Source: Falcatimonas sp. MSJ-15 (GTDB lineage Bacteria; Bacillota; Clostridia; Lachnospirales; Lachnospiraceae). From it: 64,000 nt of DNA. The DNA lies in contig NZ_JAHLQC010000011.1 in NCBI RefSeq assembly GCF_018918265.1, forward strand, positions 84,131 through 148,130, read 5' to 3'. The notes beneath the pieces were generated by a model. That model saw only the letters and a program-made list of their open reading frames with translations. It ran no database searches and was not told where the DNA came from. The translations under genes and the position numbers were made by a program. Positions 37,146 to 46,531 of the stretch are shown here, piece after piece; positions within the stretch are counted from its first letter, which is position 1; each line of letters opens with the position of its first letter.

Positions 37146-37774
37146 TGCAAGACCCTTATAAAGTACTTGGTGTGTCGAGGGATGCATCGGATGATGAGAT
37201 AAAAAAAGCATATCGCAATCTTAGCCGTAAATATCATCCGGATGCTAATATTAACAACCCTAATGCAAAACTTGCAGAAGAACGTTTCAAAGAAGTGCAG
37301 CAGGCGTATGACCAGATTATGAAGGAACGAGAGAATGGATATAGTGGAGCGTATGAAGAATTTGGAGGATTTTCAGGATTTGGAACAGGAAGCAGGGCAT
37401 CACAGAGTGAGTCAGATATAAGACTAACAGCAGCAGCTAATTATATTAACAGTGGACATTTTACAGAAGCACTTAATGTTCTTAATGATATATCTGACAG
37501 AAATGCTATGTGGTATTATTACAGTGCAATAGCTAATTCACAGAATGGTAATAACGTTACTGCTACCGAGCATGCTAAGAGAGCTTGTGATATGGAGCCT
37601 GGCAATGGAAGATATATGGCATTATATCAGCAGCTTCAGATGGGTGGATTTAGATATAATACTATGCGTAATCCGTATGGTAGTTCGTATGAAAGTGATG
37701 GAGATTACTGCTTGAGATTATGCCTTGCTAATATTTTATGCAATGCTTTTTGTGGTGGTGGATTTTGTATCTAA
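37145..37774 (+). CDS. J-domain protein with TPR-like region
   Basis: A 209-aa co-chaperone. The J domain spans residues 1-65 with the essential HPD in [10 protein letters not shown] Gly-rich stretch follows, then a helical TPR-like segment ([17 protein letters not shown] ... [14 protein letters not shown] ... [14 protein letters not shown]). The C-terminus is hydrophobic and Cys-rich ([20 protein letters not shown]). There is no DnaJ zinc domain, so it is not canonical DnaJ. Coupling to DUF5685 suggests that protein as partner or client. Confidence 0.88.
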   Translation: MQDPYKVLGVSRDASDDEIKKAYRNLSRKYHPDANINNPNAKLAEERFKEVQQAYDQIMKERENGYSGAYEEFGGFSGFGTGSRASQSESDIRLTAAANYINSGHFTEALNVLNDISDRNAMWYYYSAIANSQNGNNVTATEHAKRACDMEPGNGRYMALYQQLQMGGFRYNTMRNPYGSSYESDGDYCLRLCLANILCNAFCGGGFCI

Positions 37775-37806
37775 TAAAAAATATAAAAATAGAAGAGGTA
37801 TGACAA

Positions 37807-38766
37807 ATGATTAACTATTTATTTGAATCATTACCTATGAAATATTCAGCATTCATAGGTGTAATGGTTGCATTTTTACTAACATGTTTTTTACTAAAAA
37901 AATTTGGAGATAAGCTGCCAAAAGATGTAGGAAGAGATTTCGCACTTAATGGTAAATTATCAGCAGGCAAGCCAAGGGGAGCAGGATTTATATTCATAAT
38001 GGTATTTGCTTTCGCAGCAGTGATGTTTGGAAAAGTAAGTCTGGAGATTGTAATATATATTGTACTTACAATATTTGCCATGATGACAGGATTCTTAGAT
38101 GATTGTGCAAAGACTCCATGGGGACGTGTAAAAAAAGGAATATTAGACCTTATAATAGCAATATTAGTTGCAGTTACATTCCTTCATTATAATTCATCAA
38201 GTGTACTTATAGCAGTTACAGGAACAGTAATTAAACTTAATCCTATAGTATTTGCTATTCTTACAATAATACTTGTATGGGCATCAATTAATGTAACTAA
38301 CTGTGCAGATGGTGTCGATGGACTATCAGGCACACTTACAATAATCACACTTACATCAATATATCTATATGACAGTATCAAAGAAGTGTCACCAGAGATG
38401 GGACTTATTATACTTATATTCATAGTATGTATACTTGGATATCTATGGTATAATGCAACACCAAGCAAGATGCTTATGGGAGATGCAGGATCAAGAGCTA
38501 TGGGATTATTCATAAGTGTAGCAATACTTAAGACTGGTTCACCATTTTTATACATTCCTTTTGCTATAGTTCTTATACTTGATGGTGGTCTTGGCTTAGT
38601 GAAGATAACCTTATTAAAATGTAAGATAAAAGCACTTACAAAAGTAAGGACTCCTCTTCATGATCATGTAAGAAAGAATTGGGATTGGTCAAATACTCAG
38701 GCTGTATTCAGATTTGCAATAATACAGATAATAGTATCATTAGCAACAATATATCTTACACTGTAA
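37807..38766 (+). CDS. mraY: Phospho-N-acetylmuramoyl-pentapeptide transferase (MraY)
   Basis: Integral membrane enzyme that transfers phospho-MurNAc-pentapeptide to undecaprenyl phosphate, giving lipid I. Family motifs are FLDDCAKTPWG, NCADGVDGLSGTL, LMGDAGSRAMG and the cytoplasmic His loop PLHDHVRKNW. Length (319 aa) and about ten helices fit MraY better than the related MnaA/WecA group. It stands away from the division/cell-wall cluster where mraY usually lies, so it could be a second copy. Confidence 0.88.
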   Translation: MINYLFESLPMKYSAFIGVMVAFLLTCFLLKKFGDKLPKDVGRDFALNGKLSAGKPRGAGFIFIMVFAFAAVMFGKVSLEIVIYIVLTIFAMMTGFLDDCAKTPWGRVKKGILDLIIAILVAVTFLHYNSSSVLIAVTGTVIKLNPIVFAILTIILVWASINVTNCADGVDGLSGTLTIITLTSIYLYDSIKEVSPEMGLIILIFIVCILGYLWYNATPSKMLMGDAGSRAMGLFISVAILKTGSPFLYIPFAIVLILDGGLGLVKITLLKCKIKALTKVRTPLHDHVRKNWDWSNTQAVFRFAIIQIIVSLATIYLTL

Positions 38767-38780
38767 TAATATGTATAATA

Positions 38781-38831
38781 ATACCGTTTTTCAAAGCCTT
38801 TATAGCAGGTGGACGAGAAACGGTATTTTTT
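38781..38831 (+). terminator. Terminator after mraY
   Basis: A 9-bp stem pairs 38781-38789 with 38818-38826 and is followed by a T-run, with a 28-nt loop between the arms. Confidence 0.65.
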
Positions 38832-39022
38832 ATGTATAATCTTTAAGGAATCTTCAGAAATTGTAAGAATATATTAAAAATTATATGAAGAAAATATGAT
38901 AATATAATATTAATGCAGGAATTTAAAAGTTTGCAAAATACTAAATAGGGATTGTGAATAGTATATTTAACTTTTTATAAAGAATGTTACCTGTATATAA
39001 TAAAAATGAGAGGATGAGAATT

Positions 39023-40570
39023 ATGAAAAAAAGAGCGTTATGTATTACAATGGCAATGGCACTAGCTGTTACAACATTTACAGCATGTGGAGAAAAAAAG
39101 AATAATGGTGCACCAACTGGTAAAAAAGATAAGAAAGAGAAAGTATTTGATTTTTCTGATGATGAAGTATTTGTACTTACTCAGTCAAAATTCACAGAAA
39201 AAGATAACACTAGCAAAACAACTATACTTGATAACTGTGCAAATGAAGTATTTGCAATGAGTGAGGCTTCATTTAACTATTCAGGTAATGGTGTTATTCG
39301 TTCGGACTGCCCGGTTGCAATAGGAATAGAAGATGAAGAGAAGAGAGAGACAACTGATGATGGTTATGTATTTAAGACATATAATTATGGTCTATATGAT
39401 CTTAACAGTGCAAAGTGGATTATAGAGCCTACATACGCTAATATAGATACTCTTGTTGGCGGATATGAATATGTTACAGACAAAGACTTTGATGCAACTA
39501 CATTACTGTTTGCCGGATATAGTGAGAACCACGATAAAGTAGATATAATAGATTACAAAGGTAATATTATACTTGATGATTTTGAAACAGGTTCTTATGG
39601 TGGAGTATCTTATGAAGATGGTAATATTATAGTTAGTGATTATGAGAGCATGAAAGAAAAAGTATATGATATGAAAGGCGAACTCCTTGAAGAACGTGAC
39701 AGTGATACGTCTGGTGATTATGAACCATACGATATTAATGGTTATACAATATCATATAATGAAGATGGAACTAAGCAGATATTAACAGATCCATCAGGTA
39801 ATAAAGTCGCAGATTATGATAGTATAAGCGAAGCACTTGGAGGAATTAGTGCAGATTATATGTTCATTGAAGATGTAAATAGCACAACTGGAATGTATTC
39901 AGGAACTTTTGGAGATTATGGATTTGTATGTAATGCACAGGGAAGATGTGTGTACCAAAAAGATATGACAGTAGAAGAAAATTATTCATCACCTGCACTT
40001 ACAGATAGTGGATATATGTTATATGATTCAGATAATGATAAGTCAATATATTATGATGTTGAAGGTAATGAGACTTCGGGTGAAGGAGCGAAGAAGTTTG
40101 AATATTATTTTTCAGATGATACAATAACAGCAGAACTTTCAGAAGATAAGAATACTGTAACTATTATGAAAGATGGTAAAGAAGCTAATAAGCTTGATGT
40201 AAGCGATATTGAAGCTACAACAGTATATGCTATAGATGATGCAGAAACAATGTATTCTGTTTCTGATTCAACAGGTGATAATACCAAAGTATTCATTGGT
40301 GATAAAGCTGTTGGAACATTTAAAGGCTATGCATCAGTTGATGGCGACAATCTTGTAATAAGTGAATATAAGTATAATGATTCAACAGGTGAAGTAGTAT
40401 CAGGCAAAGTTACAGTTATGGATATGGAAGGTAATACTGTCTATGAATCAACAGGAAGTGAGATTGTAGAACAGGTTATTGATAATTATATGATTATCAA
40501 GAGAAATAATTATATCGGTATCTGTAATATGAAAGGTGAGTATCTATATAAAACAGTAGTGTTAGAATAA
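39023..40570 (+). CDS. Large lipoprotein with WG-like beta repeats
   Basis: About 515 aa. ATG 39023 is chosen because GAGAGGATGAG at 39008-39018 precedes it and the signal peptide then starts MKKRALCITMAMA. The lipobox is TACGEKK. The mature protein consists of repeated beta units with patterns such as AKWIIEPTYANI, KVDIIDYKGNIILDD and NYIGICNMKGEYLY. These resemble WG or propeller-type repeats, so a beta-propeller on the cell surface is plausible. No catalytic motif is seen. Confidence 0.72.
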   Translation: MKKRALCITMAMALAVTTFTACGEKKNNGAPTGKKDKKEKVFDFSDDEVFVLTQSKFTEKDNTSKTTILDNCANEVFAMSEASFNYSGNGVIRSDCPVAIGIEDEEKRETTDDGYVFKTYNYGLYDLNSAKWIIEPTYANIDTLVGGYEYVTDKDFDATTLLFAGYSENHDKVDIIDYKGNIILDDFETGSYGGVSYEDGNIIVSDYESMKEKVYDMKGELLEERDSDTSGDYEPYDINGYTISYNEDGTKQILTDPSGNKVADYDSISEALGGISADYMFIEDVNSTTGMYSGTFGDYGFVCNAQGRCVYQKDMTVEENYSSPALTDSGYMLYDSDNDKSIYYDVEGNETSGEGAKKFEYYFSDDTITAELSEDKNTVTIMKDGKEANKLDVSDIEATTVYAIDDAETMYSVSDSTGDNTKVFIGDKAVGTFKGYASVDGDNLVISEYKYNDSTGEVVSGKVTVMDMEGNTVYESTGSEIVEQVIDNYMIIKRNNYIGICNMKGEYLYKTVVLE

Positions 40571-40607
40571 TTAGAAAAAATAGATTAAAAGTCTGCATTC
40601 ACGTGTA

Positions 40608-40636
40608 TTGCTAAAGAAAATAAATTATGTTAGAAT
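40608..40636 (+). promoter_or_regulatory. Promoter of the pyr operon
   Basis: TTGCTA at 40608-40613 and TAGAAT at 40631-40636 with a 17-bp spacer give a start about 25 bp before pyrC. The leader is too short for a PyrR attenuator. CATTCAC (40596) and GTGAATG (40650) form an inverted repeat across the promoter. Confidence 0.5.
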
Positions 40637-40666
40637 AAACAAAAAACGTGTGAATGGAGACGGGTC

Positions 40667-41962
40667 ATGAATATTTTAATTAAAAATGGCAGGGTTTTAG
40701 ATCCAGCCACAGACAAAGATGGAATATATGACATCCTTGTTACAGATAATATTATTACAAAAGTAGAATCAAATATTGATGAAGATGCGATAAAAAGCGA
40801 ACAGGAATGCAAAGTGATAGATGCTTCTAATCAATTTGTAATGCCTGGTTTAATTGACCTTCATGTACATTTCAGAGAACCTGGCTTTGAGTATAAAGAA
40901 ACTATAAAGACAGGTTCTCTTTCTGCGGCAAGGGGAGGATTCACATCAGTATGTCCTATGCCTAATACAAAACCTGTAATAGATTCCGTAGAGATGCTCG
41001 AAAAAGAATTAGACATAATAAAAAGAGATGCCGTTGTTAATGTCTATCCGGTTGCAGCGATTACTAAAGGAATGAAAGGTGAAGAACTTACAGATATAAG
41101 AGAACTTGTAAAACATGGAGCTATAGCGATAAGCGAAGATGGAAAAAGCGTTATGAATTCATCACTTTTAAGAGAAGCAATGAAGATTGCAAAGGAAACA
41201 GGAATTCCTGTATTATCACATTGTGAAGACATTAACCTTGTTGAAGGTGGAGTTATGAACAAGGGCGAGAGATCTGAAGAGCTTGGATTAAAAGGCATCA
41301 GTAATGCAGTTGAAGATATAATAGTAGCAAGAGATATAATGCTTGCAAAAGAAACCGGATGTAGACTTCATCTGTGCCATTGTTCAACTTATGACAGTGT
41401 TCGCCTTATTGAAGAAGCGAAAAAAGAAGGACTTCCTGTGACAGGAGAAGTATGTCCACATCATTTTTCATTAACAGAAGAAGATATAGTTGCAGATGAT
41501 GCTAATTATAAGATGAATCCTCCGATAAGAACTAAGAAGGATGTTGATGAATTAATAGCAGGTATTCATAATAATATAATGGACATTATAAGCACTGACC
41601 ATGCACCACATTCAGAAGAAGAGAAGACAGGCTCAATGACTAAAGCACCATTTGGAATAGTAGGACTTGAGACATCAGTTTCACTTGTTGTAACCGAACT
41701 GCTTGACAAAGGAGTGATAACACCACTTAAGATGGCAGAGATAATGAGCTATAATCCTGCAAAAGTAATAGGAATAGACAGAGGAACACTACAGGTTGGC
41801 AAAGTTGCTGATATAACAATAATAGATCCGAATAAAGAATATGTAATAGATAAGAATGAATTCGTTTCTAAAGGAAAGAATACACCTTTTGATGGTAAAA
41901 AAGTAAAAGGTAAAGTTATGACAACAATCGTAAATGGTAAAATAGTATACAGTGAGTGTTAA
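40667..41962 (+). CDS. pyrC: Dihydroorotase PyrC
   Basis: Cyclises carbamoyl-aspartate to dihydroorotate in pyrimidine synthesis. The 431-aa type-I enzyme has the zinc motif DLHVHFREPGFEYKE, the later metal His motifs (PVLSHCED, LHLCHCST) and STDHAPHSEEEK with the catalytic Asp. The start follows GGAGACGGGTC. It is the first gene of pyrC-F-K-D-E. Confidence 0.96.
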   Translation: MNILIKNGRVLDPATDKDGIYDILVTDNIITKVESNIDEDAIKSEQECKVIDASNQFVMPGLIDLHVHFREPGFEYKETIKTGSLSAARGGFTSVCPMPNTKPVIDSVEMLEKELDIIKRDAVVNVYPVAAITKGMKGEELTDIRELVKHGAIAISEDGKSVMNSSLLREAMKIAKETGIPVLSHCEDINLVEGGVMNKGERSEELGLKGISNAVEDIIVARDIMLAKETGCRLHLCHCSTYDSVRLIEEAKKEGLPVTGEVCPHHFSLTEEDIVADDANYKMNPPIRTKKDVDELIAGIHNNIMDIISTDHAPHSEEEKTGSMTKAPFGIVGLETSVSLVVTELLDKGVITPLKMAEIMSYNPAKVIGIDRGTLQVGKVADITIIDPNKEYVIDKNEFVSKGKNTPFDGKKVKGKVMTTIVNGKIVYSEC

Positions 41963-42035
41963 TATACACTGTCATTTACAATAAACTAGTAACTAATTAA
42001 GCAGTAATAATTACTGCAGGAATAAGGAGAAAAAT

Positions 42036-42965
42036 ATGATTAACAAATTAGTATCAAAAATCAAAAAAACAAACGCACCAATAGTTGTAGGTCTAGATCC
42101 AATGTTAAATTATGTACCAGACCATATAAAAGAAGCAGCATTTAAAGAATATGGCGAGACATTAAAAGGAGCAGCAGAAGCAATTTGGCAGTTTAATAAG
42201 GGAATAATTGATAATACATATGATCTGATTCCAGCAGTAAAACCTCAGATAGCAATGTATGAACAGTTCGGAATAGAAGGACTTATGGCATTTAAAAAGA
42301 CAGTTGATTATGCAAAATCAAAAGATCTTGTAGTAATCGGAGATATCAAAAGAGGTGATATTGGTTCAACATCATCAGCATATGCAGTAGGTCATATTGG
42401 TAAAGTACAGGTTGGAAGTAAGACTTATAGTCCATTTGATGAAGATTTTGTTACAGTTAATCCATATCTTGGAACAGATGGAATAAAGCCTTTTACAGAT
42501 GTATGTAAGGAAGAAAAGAAAGGTATATTTGTACTTGTTAAGACATCAAATAAATCAAGTGGAGAATTCCAGGACAGACTTATCGATGGCAAACCATTAT
42601 ATGAGATAGTTGGAGAACAAGTAGCAGCATGGGGCGAAGAAGTTATGGGCGATGAATATAGCTATGTTGGTGCAGTAGTAGGCGCAACATATCCAGAGAT
42701 TGGTAAAGTACTTCGTAAAGTAATGCCTAAGACATATATTCTTGTTCCAGGATATGGTGCACAAGGTGGAAAAGGAGCAGATCTTGTACACTATTTTAAC
42801 GAAGATGGATTAGGAGCAATCGTTAACAGCTCAAGAGGAATAATTGCAGCATACAAACAGGATAAATATGCACATATTGGAAGTGAGAACTATGCTGATG
42901 CATCAAGAATGGCAGTAGAAGATATGATAAAAGATATAAGTGATGCAATTAAAGCTGCAAAATAA
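42036..42965 (+). CDS. pyrF: Orotidine 5'-phosphate decarboxylase PyrF (type 2)
   Basis: Last step of UMP synthesis. At 309 aa it belongs to the longer type-2 family. Active-site residues lie in VIGDIKRGDIGSTSSAYA (the K-x-x-D catalytic array), with GLDPML at the N-terminus and VPGYGAQGG near the phosphate site. AAGGAG precedes the ATG. It lies 73 bp after pyrC and 15 bp before pyrK. Confidence 0.96.
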   Translation: MINKLVSKIKKTNAPIVVGLDPMLNYVPDHIKEAAFKEYGETLKGAAEAIWQFNKGIIDNTYDLIPAVKPQIAMYEQFGIEGLMAFKKTVDYAKSKDLVVIGDIKRGDIGSTSSAYAVGHIGKVQVGSKTYSPFDEDFVTVNPYLGTDGIKPFTDVCKEEKKGIFVLVKTSNKSSGEFQDRLIDGKPLYEIVGEQVAAWGEEVMGDEYSYVGAVVGATYPEIGKVLRKVMPKTYILVPGYGAQGGKGADLVHYFNEDGLGAIVNSSRGIIAAYKQDKYAHIGSENYADASRMAVEDMIKDISDAIKAAK

Positions 42966-42980
42966 TAAGGAGTAATATTT

Positions 42981-43745
42981 ATGTCAGAAAAATTTAAAGA
43001 ACAGGTAGTAATAGTAAGACAGGATCAGCTTGCAAATGGTATCTACAGTATGTGGATTAAGACAGAGAATATTGCAAAAAATGCACGTCCTGGACAGTTT
43101 ATATCAATATATACACATGACAGCAGTCGCCTTTTGCCAAGACCAATAAGTATATGTGAGATATCTAAAGATATGTTAAGAGTTGTATATAGAGTAGCTG
43201 GAGAAGGAACAAGACAGTTTAGTGAGATGAAAGCTGATGACAAAATAGAAGTTATGGGACCACTTGGCAATGGTTATACATTAAGAGATAAAAAAGCAGT
43301 ACTTATAGCAGGTGGTATAGGTGTTCCACCAATGTTAGAACTTGCAAAACAGCTAAAATGTGATAAGACAATTGTATTAGGATATAGAGATAAAAATACA
43401 TTTTTACTTGATGAGTTTAAAAAATGTGGTGAAGTTGTAATAGCAACAGAAGATGGAAGCATAGGAACAAAAGGCAATGTAATGGATGCTATAAAAGAGC
43501 AGAATGTTACAGGCGAAGTTATCTATTCATGTGGACCAAAACCAATGCTTAAAGCAGTCAAGGAATGGGGACTTTCTAATAATATAGAGACACAGATTTC
43601 ACTTGAAGAGAAGATGGCATGTGGAATAGGTGCATGTCTTGCATGTGTATGTAAGACTAAGAATGAAGATGAACATTCACACGTTCATAATGCCAGAGTA
43701 TGTAAAGATGGTCCGGTATTTTTTGCTGAGGAGGTAGAATTATAA
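42981..43745 (+). CDS. pyrK: Dihydroorotate dehydrogenase electron-transfer subunit PyrK
   Basis: FAD- and [2Fe-2S]-containing subunit that links class-1B PyrD to NAD+. An N-terminal flavin barrel (RLLPRPISICE), a NAD-binding domain (LIAGGIGVPPMLELAK) and a C-terminal four-Cys cluster (EEKMACGIGACLACVCKT ... RVCKDGPVF) are all intact. Length is 254 aa. Its stop overlaps the pyrD start (TAATG). Confidence 0.96.
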   Translation: MSEKFKEQVVIVRQDQLANGIYSMWIKTENIAKNARPGQFISIYTHDSSRLLPRPISICEISKDMLRVVYRVAGEGTRQFSEMKADDKIEVMGPLGNGYTLRDKKAVLIAGGIGVPPMLELAKQLKCDKTIVLGYRDKNTFLLDEFKKCGEVVIATEDGSIGTKGNVMDAIKEQNVTGEVIYSCGPKPMLKAVKEWGLSNNIETQISLEEKMACGIGACLACVCKTKNEDEHSHVHNARVCKDGPVFFAEEVEL

Positions 43746-44647
43746 TGAATACAAGTGTTAATTTAGCAGGAGTTACATTGAAGAATCCTGTAATGACAGC
43801 CTCAGGAACATTTGGTTCAGGAGCAGAATATAGCGAATTTGTAGATCTTAACAGACTAGGAGCAGTAGTAACAAAAGGCGTTGCTAATATTCCATGGCCG
43901 GGTAATCCAACACCTAGAATTGCAGAAGTATACGGTGGAATGCTTAATGCTATAGGTCTTCAGAATCCAGGAATAGATGTCTTTACAAAGAGAGATATTC
44001 CATATTTAAAACAGTTTGATACAAAGATAATTGTTAATGTATGTGGAAAGACAACTGAAGATTATATAGAAGTAGTTGAAAAATTAGGAGATTATGATGT
44101 AGATCTTTTAGAGATTAATATATCATGTCCGAATGTAAAAGAAGGCGGAATTGCATTTGGTCAGAATGCAAAGAATGTTGAGAATATTACATCAACACTC
44201 AAAAAATATGCAAAACAGCCAATTATAATGAAATTAAGCCCTAATGTAACAGATATAACAGAGATGGCAAGAGCTGCTGAAGCAGGTGGAGCAGATGTTG
44301 TATCACTTATTAATACTCTTACAGGAATGAAGATAGATGTCAACAGAAGAACATTTGCAATAGCTAATAAGACAGGTGGAATGTCTGGACCAGCAGTAAA
44401 ACCAATAGCTGTAAGAATGGTATATCAGGTAGCTAATGCAGTTAAGATTCCGATTATTGGTATGGGCGGAATAAGCAATTATGAAGATGCACTTGAATTT
44501 ATTCTTGCAGGTGCAACAGCCGTATCAGTAGGAACAGCTAATTTCTACAATCCAACAGCTACAATAGATATAGTAGATGGAATAGAGAACTATATGAAGA
44601 AAAATAGTATTGATGATATTAATTCATTAATAGGAGCAGTAAGATAA
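43745..44647 (+). CDS. pyrD: Dihydroorotate dehydrogenase catalytic subunit PyrD (class 1B)
   Basis: Oxidises dihydroorotate to orotate with FMN. The 300-aa sequence has TASGTFGSG, the active-site Cys in LLEINISCPNVKEGG, IMKLSPNVTD and the FMN-phosphate motif GMGGISNYEDALEF. Pairing with pyrK makes this the NAD-dependent type-1B enzyme. It is translationally coupled to pyrK. Confidence 0.97.
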   Translation: MNTSVNLAGVTLKNPVMTASGTFGSGAEYSEFVDLNRLGAVVTKGVANIPWPGNPTPRIAEVYGGMLNAIGLQNPGIDVFTKRDIPYLKQFDTKIIVNVCGKTTEDYIEVVEKLGDYDVDLLEINISCPNVKEGGIAFGQNAKNVENITSTLKKYAKQPIIMKLSPNVTDITEMARAAEAGGADVVSLINTLTGMKIDVNRRTFAIANKTGGMSGPAVKPIAVRMVYQVANAVKIPIIGMGGISNYEDALEFILAGATAVSVGTANFYNPTATIDIVDGIENYMKKNSIDDINSLIGAVR

Positions 44648-44707
44648 TCTGTTTTATTAAATTTATTGAGATTTTAACAGGTTTGTGTTAGTATAAAATG
44701 TGATATT

Positions 44708-44737
44708 GAGTCTTTAGAAGAAGAATTCTAAAGACTC
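44708..44737 (+). promoter_or_regulatory. Perfect 12-bp hairpin between pyrD and pyrE
   Basis: GAGTCTTTAGAA (44708-44719) and its exact complement (44726-44737) flank a GAAGAA loop. No T-run follows. The hairpin ends about 8 nt before the pyrE ribosome binding site. TATAAA at 44691-44696 upstream may give pyrE its own promoter. Likely roles are mRNA processing or stability, or translational tuning. Confidence 0.6.
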
Positions 44738-44755
44738 TGATAATAGGAGGATAAC

Positions 44756-45433
44756 ATGGAACAGTATAAGCAGGAATTTATAGAATTTATGGTAGATTCA
44801 GATGTATTAAGATTTGGCGAGTTTACACTTAAGAGTGGAAGAAAATCACCATTTTTTATGAATGCAGGACTTTATGTTACAGGCGCACAGCTTACAAAAC
44901 TTGGCGAATATTATGCAAAAGCTATTCATGACAATTATGGCGATGATTTTGATGTACTTTTTGGACCAGCATATAAAGGAATACCACTTAGTGTAGCAAC
45001 AACAATGGCATTTCACAGATTATATGGCAAAGAGATAAGATATTGTTCAAACCGTAAAGAAGCTAAAGATCATGGAGATGCAGGAATCCTTCTTGGAAGT
45101 CCTATAAAAGATGGAGATAAAGTAGTTATAATAGAAGATGTAACAACATCAGGTAAATCTATCGAAGAGACATTCCCTATTATAAAAGCTCAGGGTGATG
45201 TTGAGATAGTAGGACTTATGGTATCTCTTAACAGAATGGAAAAAGGAAAAGGAACAAAGAGTGCATTAGTAGAGATAAAAGAAAAATATGGATTTGATGC
45301 TAATGCAATCGTAACAATGGAAGATGTAGTTGAACATCTTTATAACAAACCATACAAAGGAAGAGTTGTAATAGATGATACAATAAAAGCTGCAATAGAT
45401 AAATATTATGTTCAGTATGGAGCAGAAAAATAA
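44756..45433 (+). CDS. pyrE: Orotate phosphoribosyltransferase PyrE
   Basis: Transfers phosphoribose from PRPP to orotate. The 225-aa protein has the N-terminal FGEFTLKSGRKSPFFMNAGLY, the PRPP-binding VVIIEDVTTSGKSIEET and the flexible loop RKEAKDHGDAG. AGGAGG precedes the ATG. It ends the pyr operon and is separated from pyrD by about 110 bp with a strong hairpin. Confidence 0.97.
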   Translation: MEQYKQEFIEFMVDSDVLRFGEFTLKSGRKSPFFMNAGLYVTGAQLTKLGEYYAKAIHDNYGDDFDVLFGPAYKGIPLSVATTMAFHRLYGKEIRYCSNRKEAKDHGDAGILLGSPIKDGDKVVIIEDVTTSGKSIEETFPIIKAQGDVEIVGLMVSLNRMEKGKGTKSALVEIKEKYGFDANAIVTMEDVVEHLYNKPYKGRVVIDDTIKAAIDKYYVQYGAEK

Positions 45434-45471
45434 TAATAAGTTTTATCGATAATAACGGAGGTGGGCTGAGA

Positions 45472-45624
45472 ATGGAAGAAAAAGTATATAAGACAATGGG
45501 CAATGTAGGTGCATTTAATATTGTAATTGGCATATGTGTTATAGCAACAGGAATAGCCTCGGGAGTAATGTTAATTATTAATGGAGCAAGATTAATAAAG
45601 AGTAAAGCGCATGTTTTACTGTAG
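45472..45624 (+). CDS. Small membrane protein, 50 residues
   Basis: An ATG with CGGAGGTGGG upstream opens a 50-codon frame ending at TAG 45622-45624. The product has a charged N-terminus, one long hydrophobic stretch (FNIVIGICVIATGIASGVML) and a basic end (GARLIKSKAH), the look of a single-pass small membrane protein. It lies 38 bp after pyrE and directly before a strong terminator. It is too short for ordinary ORF cut-offs. Function unknown. Confidence 0.65.
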   Translation: MEEKVYKTMGNVGAFNIVIGICVIATGIASGVMLIINGARLIKSKAHVLL

Positions 45625-45631
45625 AGATTAG

Positions 45632-45657
45632 AGAAGCCACTTAATGTGGCTTCTTTA
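45632..45657 (+). terminator. Terminator of the pyr operon and small membrane protein
   Basis: A perfect 9-bp stem pairs 45632-45640 with 45646-45654 around a 5-nt loop, followed by TTTAAAT. Confidence 0.75.
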
Positions 45658-45703
45658 AATCGTAAAATAATAAAAATACTAATAATGTGAACAGGAGGAT
45701 CGA

Positions 45704-46177
45704 GTGAAAGAAAGAACAGTAAAAATAATAAGTTGGATTCTGTTTTGGGGATATATATGCGTTTTGGTTTATTTTATGTTCTTTGCAGAAATATGGGGGA
45801 GAACCAGCATTTGTGAGGAGTATAGTTATAATTTGATTCCGTTTAAAGAGATTATAAGATTTATAAAATATAGAAAGCAGTTAGGTACAGTAGCTGTATT
45901 AACTAATATAGGTGGTAATATAGTTGGTTTTATGCCATTTGGATTTATATTGCCAATATTATCGCCAAAGACACGAGGAATATTTAGAATATTAATACTT
46001 ACATTTGATTTAAGTTTATGTATAGAGATGATTCAGCTTGTAAGTAAAGTTGGATGCTGCGATGTGGATGATATGATATTGAATACAATAGGAGGTGTAC
46101 TTGGATATATCGCATTTTATATATTCAATGCAGTAAGGAGGAGTTTTTTTGGCAAAAGATTTAAAGTTCGTAGGTAA
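45704..46177 (+). CDS. VanZ-like membrane protein
   Basis: A 157-aa protein with four hydrophobic segments. The VanZ pattern is visible as YNLIPFKEI near residue 45, TNIGGNIVGFMPFGFILPI, and CIEMIQLVSKVGCCDVDDMILNTIGGVLGY. VanZ-like proteins are often near envelope genes, and teicoplanin resistance should not be assumed. Start is GTG with AGGAGG upstream. Its last 29 bp overlap the next gene. Confidence 0.85.
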   Translation: MKERTVKIISWILFWGYICVLVYFMFFAEIWGRTSICEEYSYNLIPFKEIIRFIKYRKQLGTVAVLTNIGGNIVGFMPFGFILPILSPKTRGIFRILILTFDLSLCIEMIQLVSKVGCCDVDDMILNTIGGVLGYIAFYIFNAVRRSFFGKRFKVRR

Positions 46178-46460
46178 GAAGAATGCCACCGGAGGAATTC
46201 TATCAACAATAATAGGGATAATATCACTGGTATTATTTGGACTTGCTATATATATATCATTTGAAGCTAAAGGAAAAGGCGGTAAGATGGTAGGAATAAT
46301 AGGATTTATTGTTGTAATAATGACAATAATAGGAACTACATTTGGAATTAAAGGCTTTAAAGAGAAAGAAAAATATTACTTATATTCTGTAATAGGAACA
46401 CTTTTATGTGGAATATTGTTATTTATAATGATTTCTATTATTGCAGTAACATTTATATAA
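46149..46460 (+). CDS. Small membrane protein, DUF6142-like
   Basis: A 103-aa protein with three hydrophobic helices. It starts at TTG with AAGGAGGAG at 46135-46143. The N-terminal FVGKKNATGGILSTIIGIISL resembles DUF6142 proteins of Lachnospiraceae, a recalled pattern. It overlaps the VanZ-like gene by 29 bp, so the two are translated together. Function unknown. Confidence 0.7.
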   Translation: MAKDLKFVGKKNATGGILSTIIGIISLVLFGLAIYISFEAKGKGGKMVGIIGFIVVIMTIIGTTFGIKGFKEKEKYYLYSVIGTLLCGILLFIMISIIAVTFI

Positions 46461-46531
46461 GAGTGAATTGTAGGTAATGACAGAAACATTAAACATATAT
46501 GCTTGTTGGCGAATAGATTTAAGGAGAAAAC

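Noticed and set aside
40561..40666. PyrR attenuator before pyrC
   Set aside because: The leader from the predicted start to pyrC is about 25 nt, with no room for the attenuator hairpins.
45704..46177. Glycopeptide-resistance gene
   Set aside because: VanZ-like proteins are common and no vanHAX or vanRS genes are nearby, so resistance cannot be claimed.
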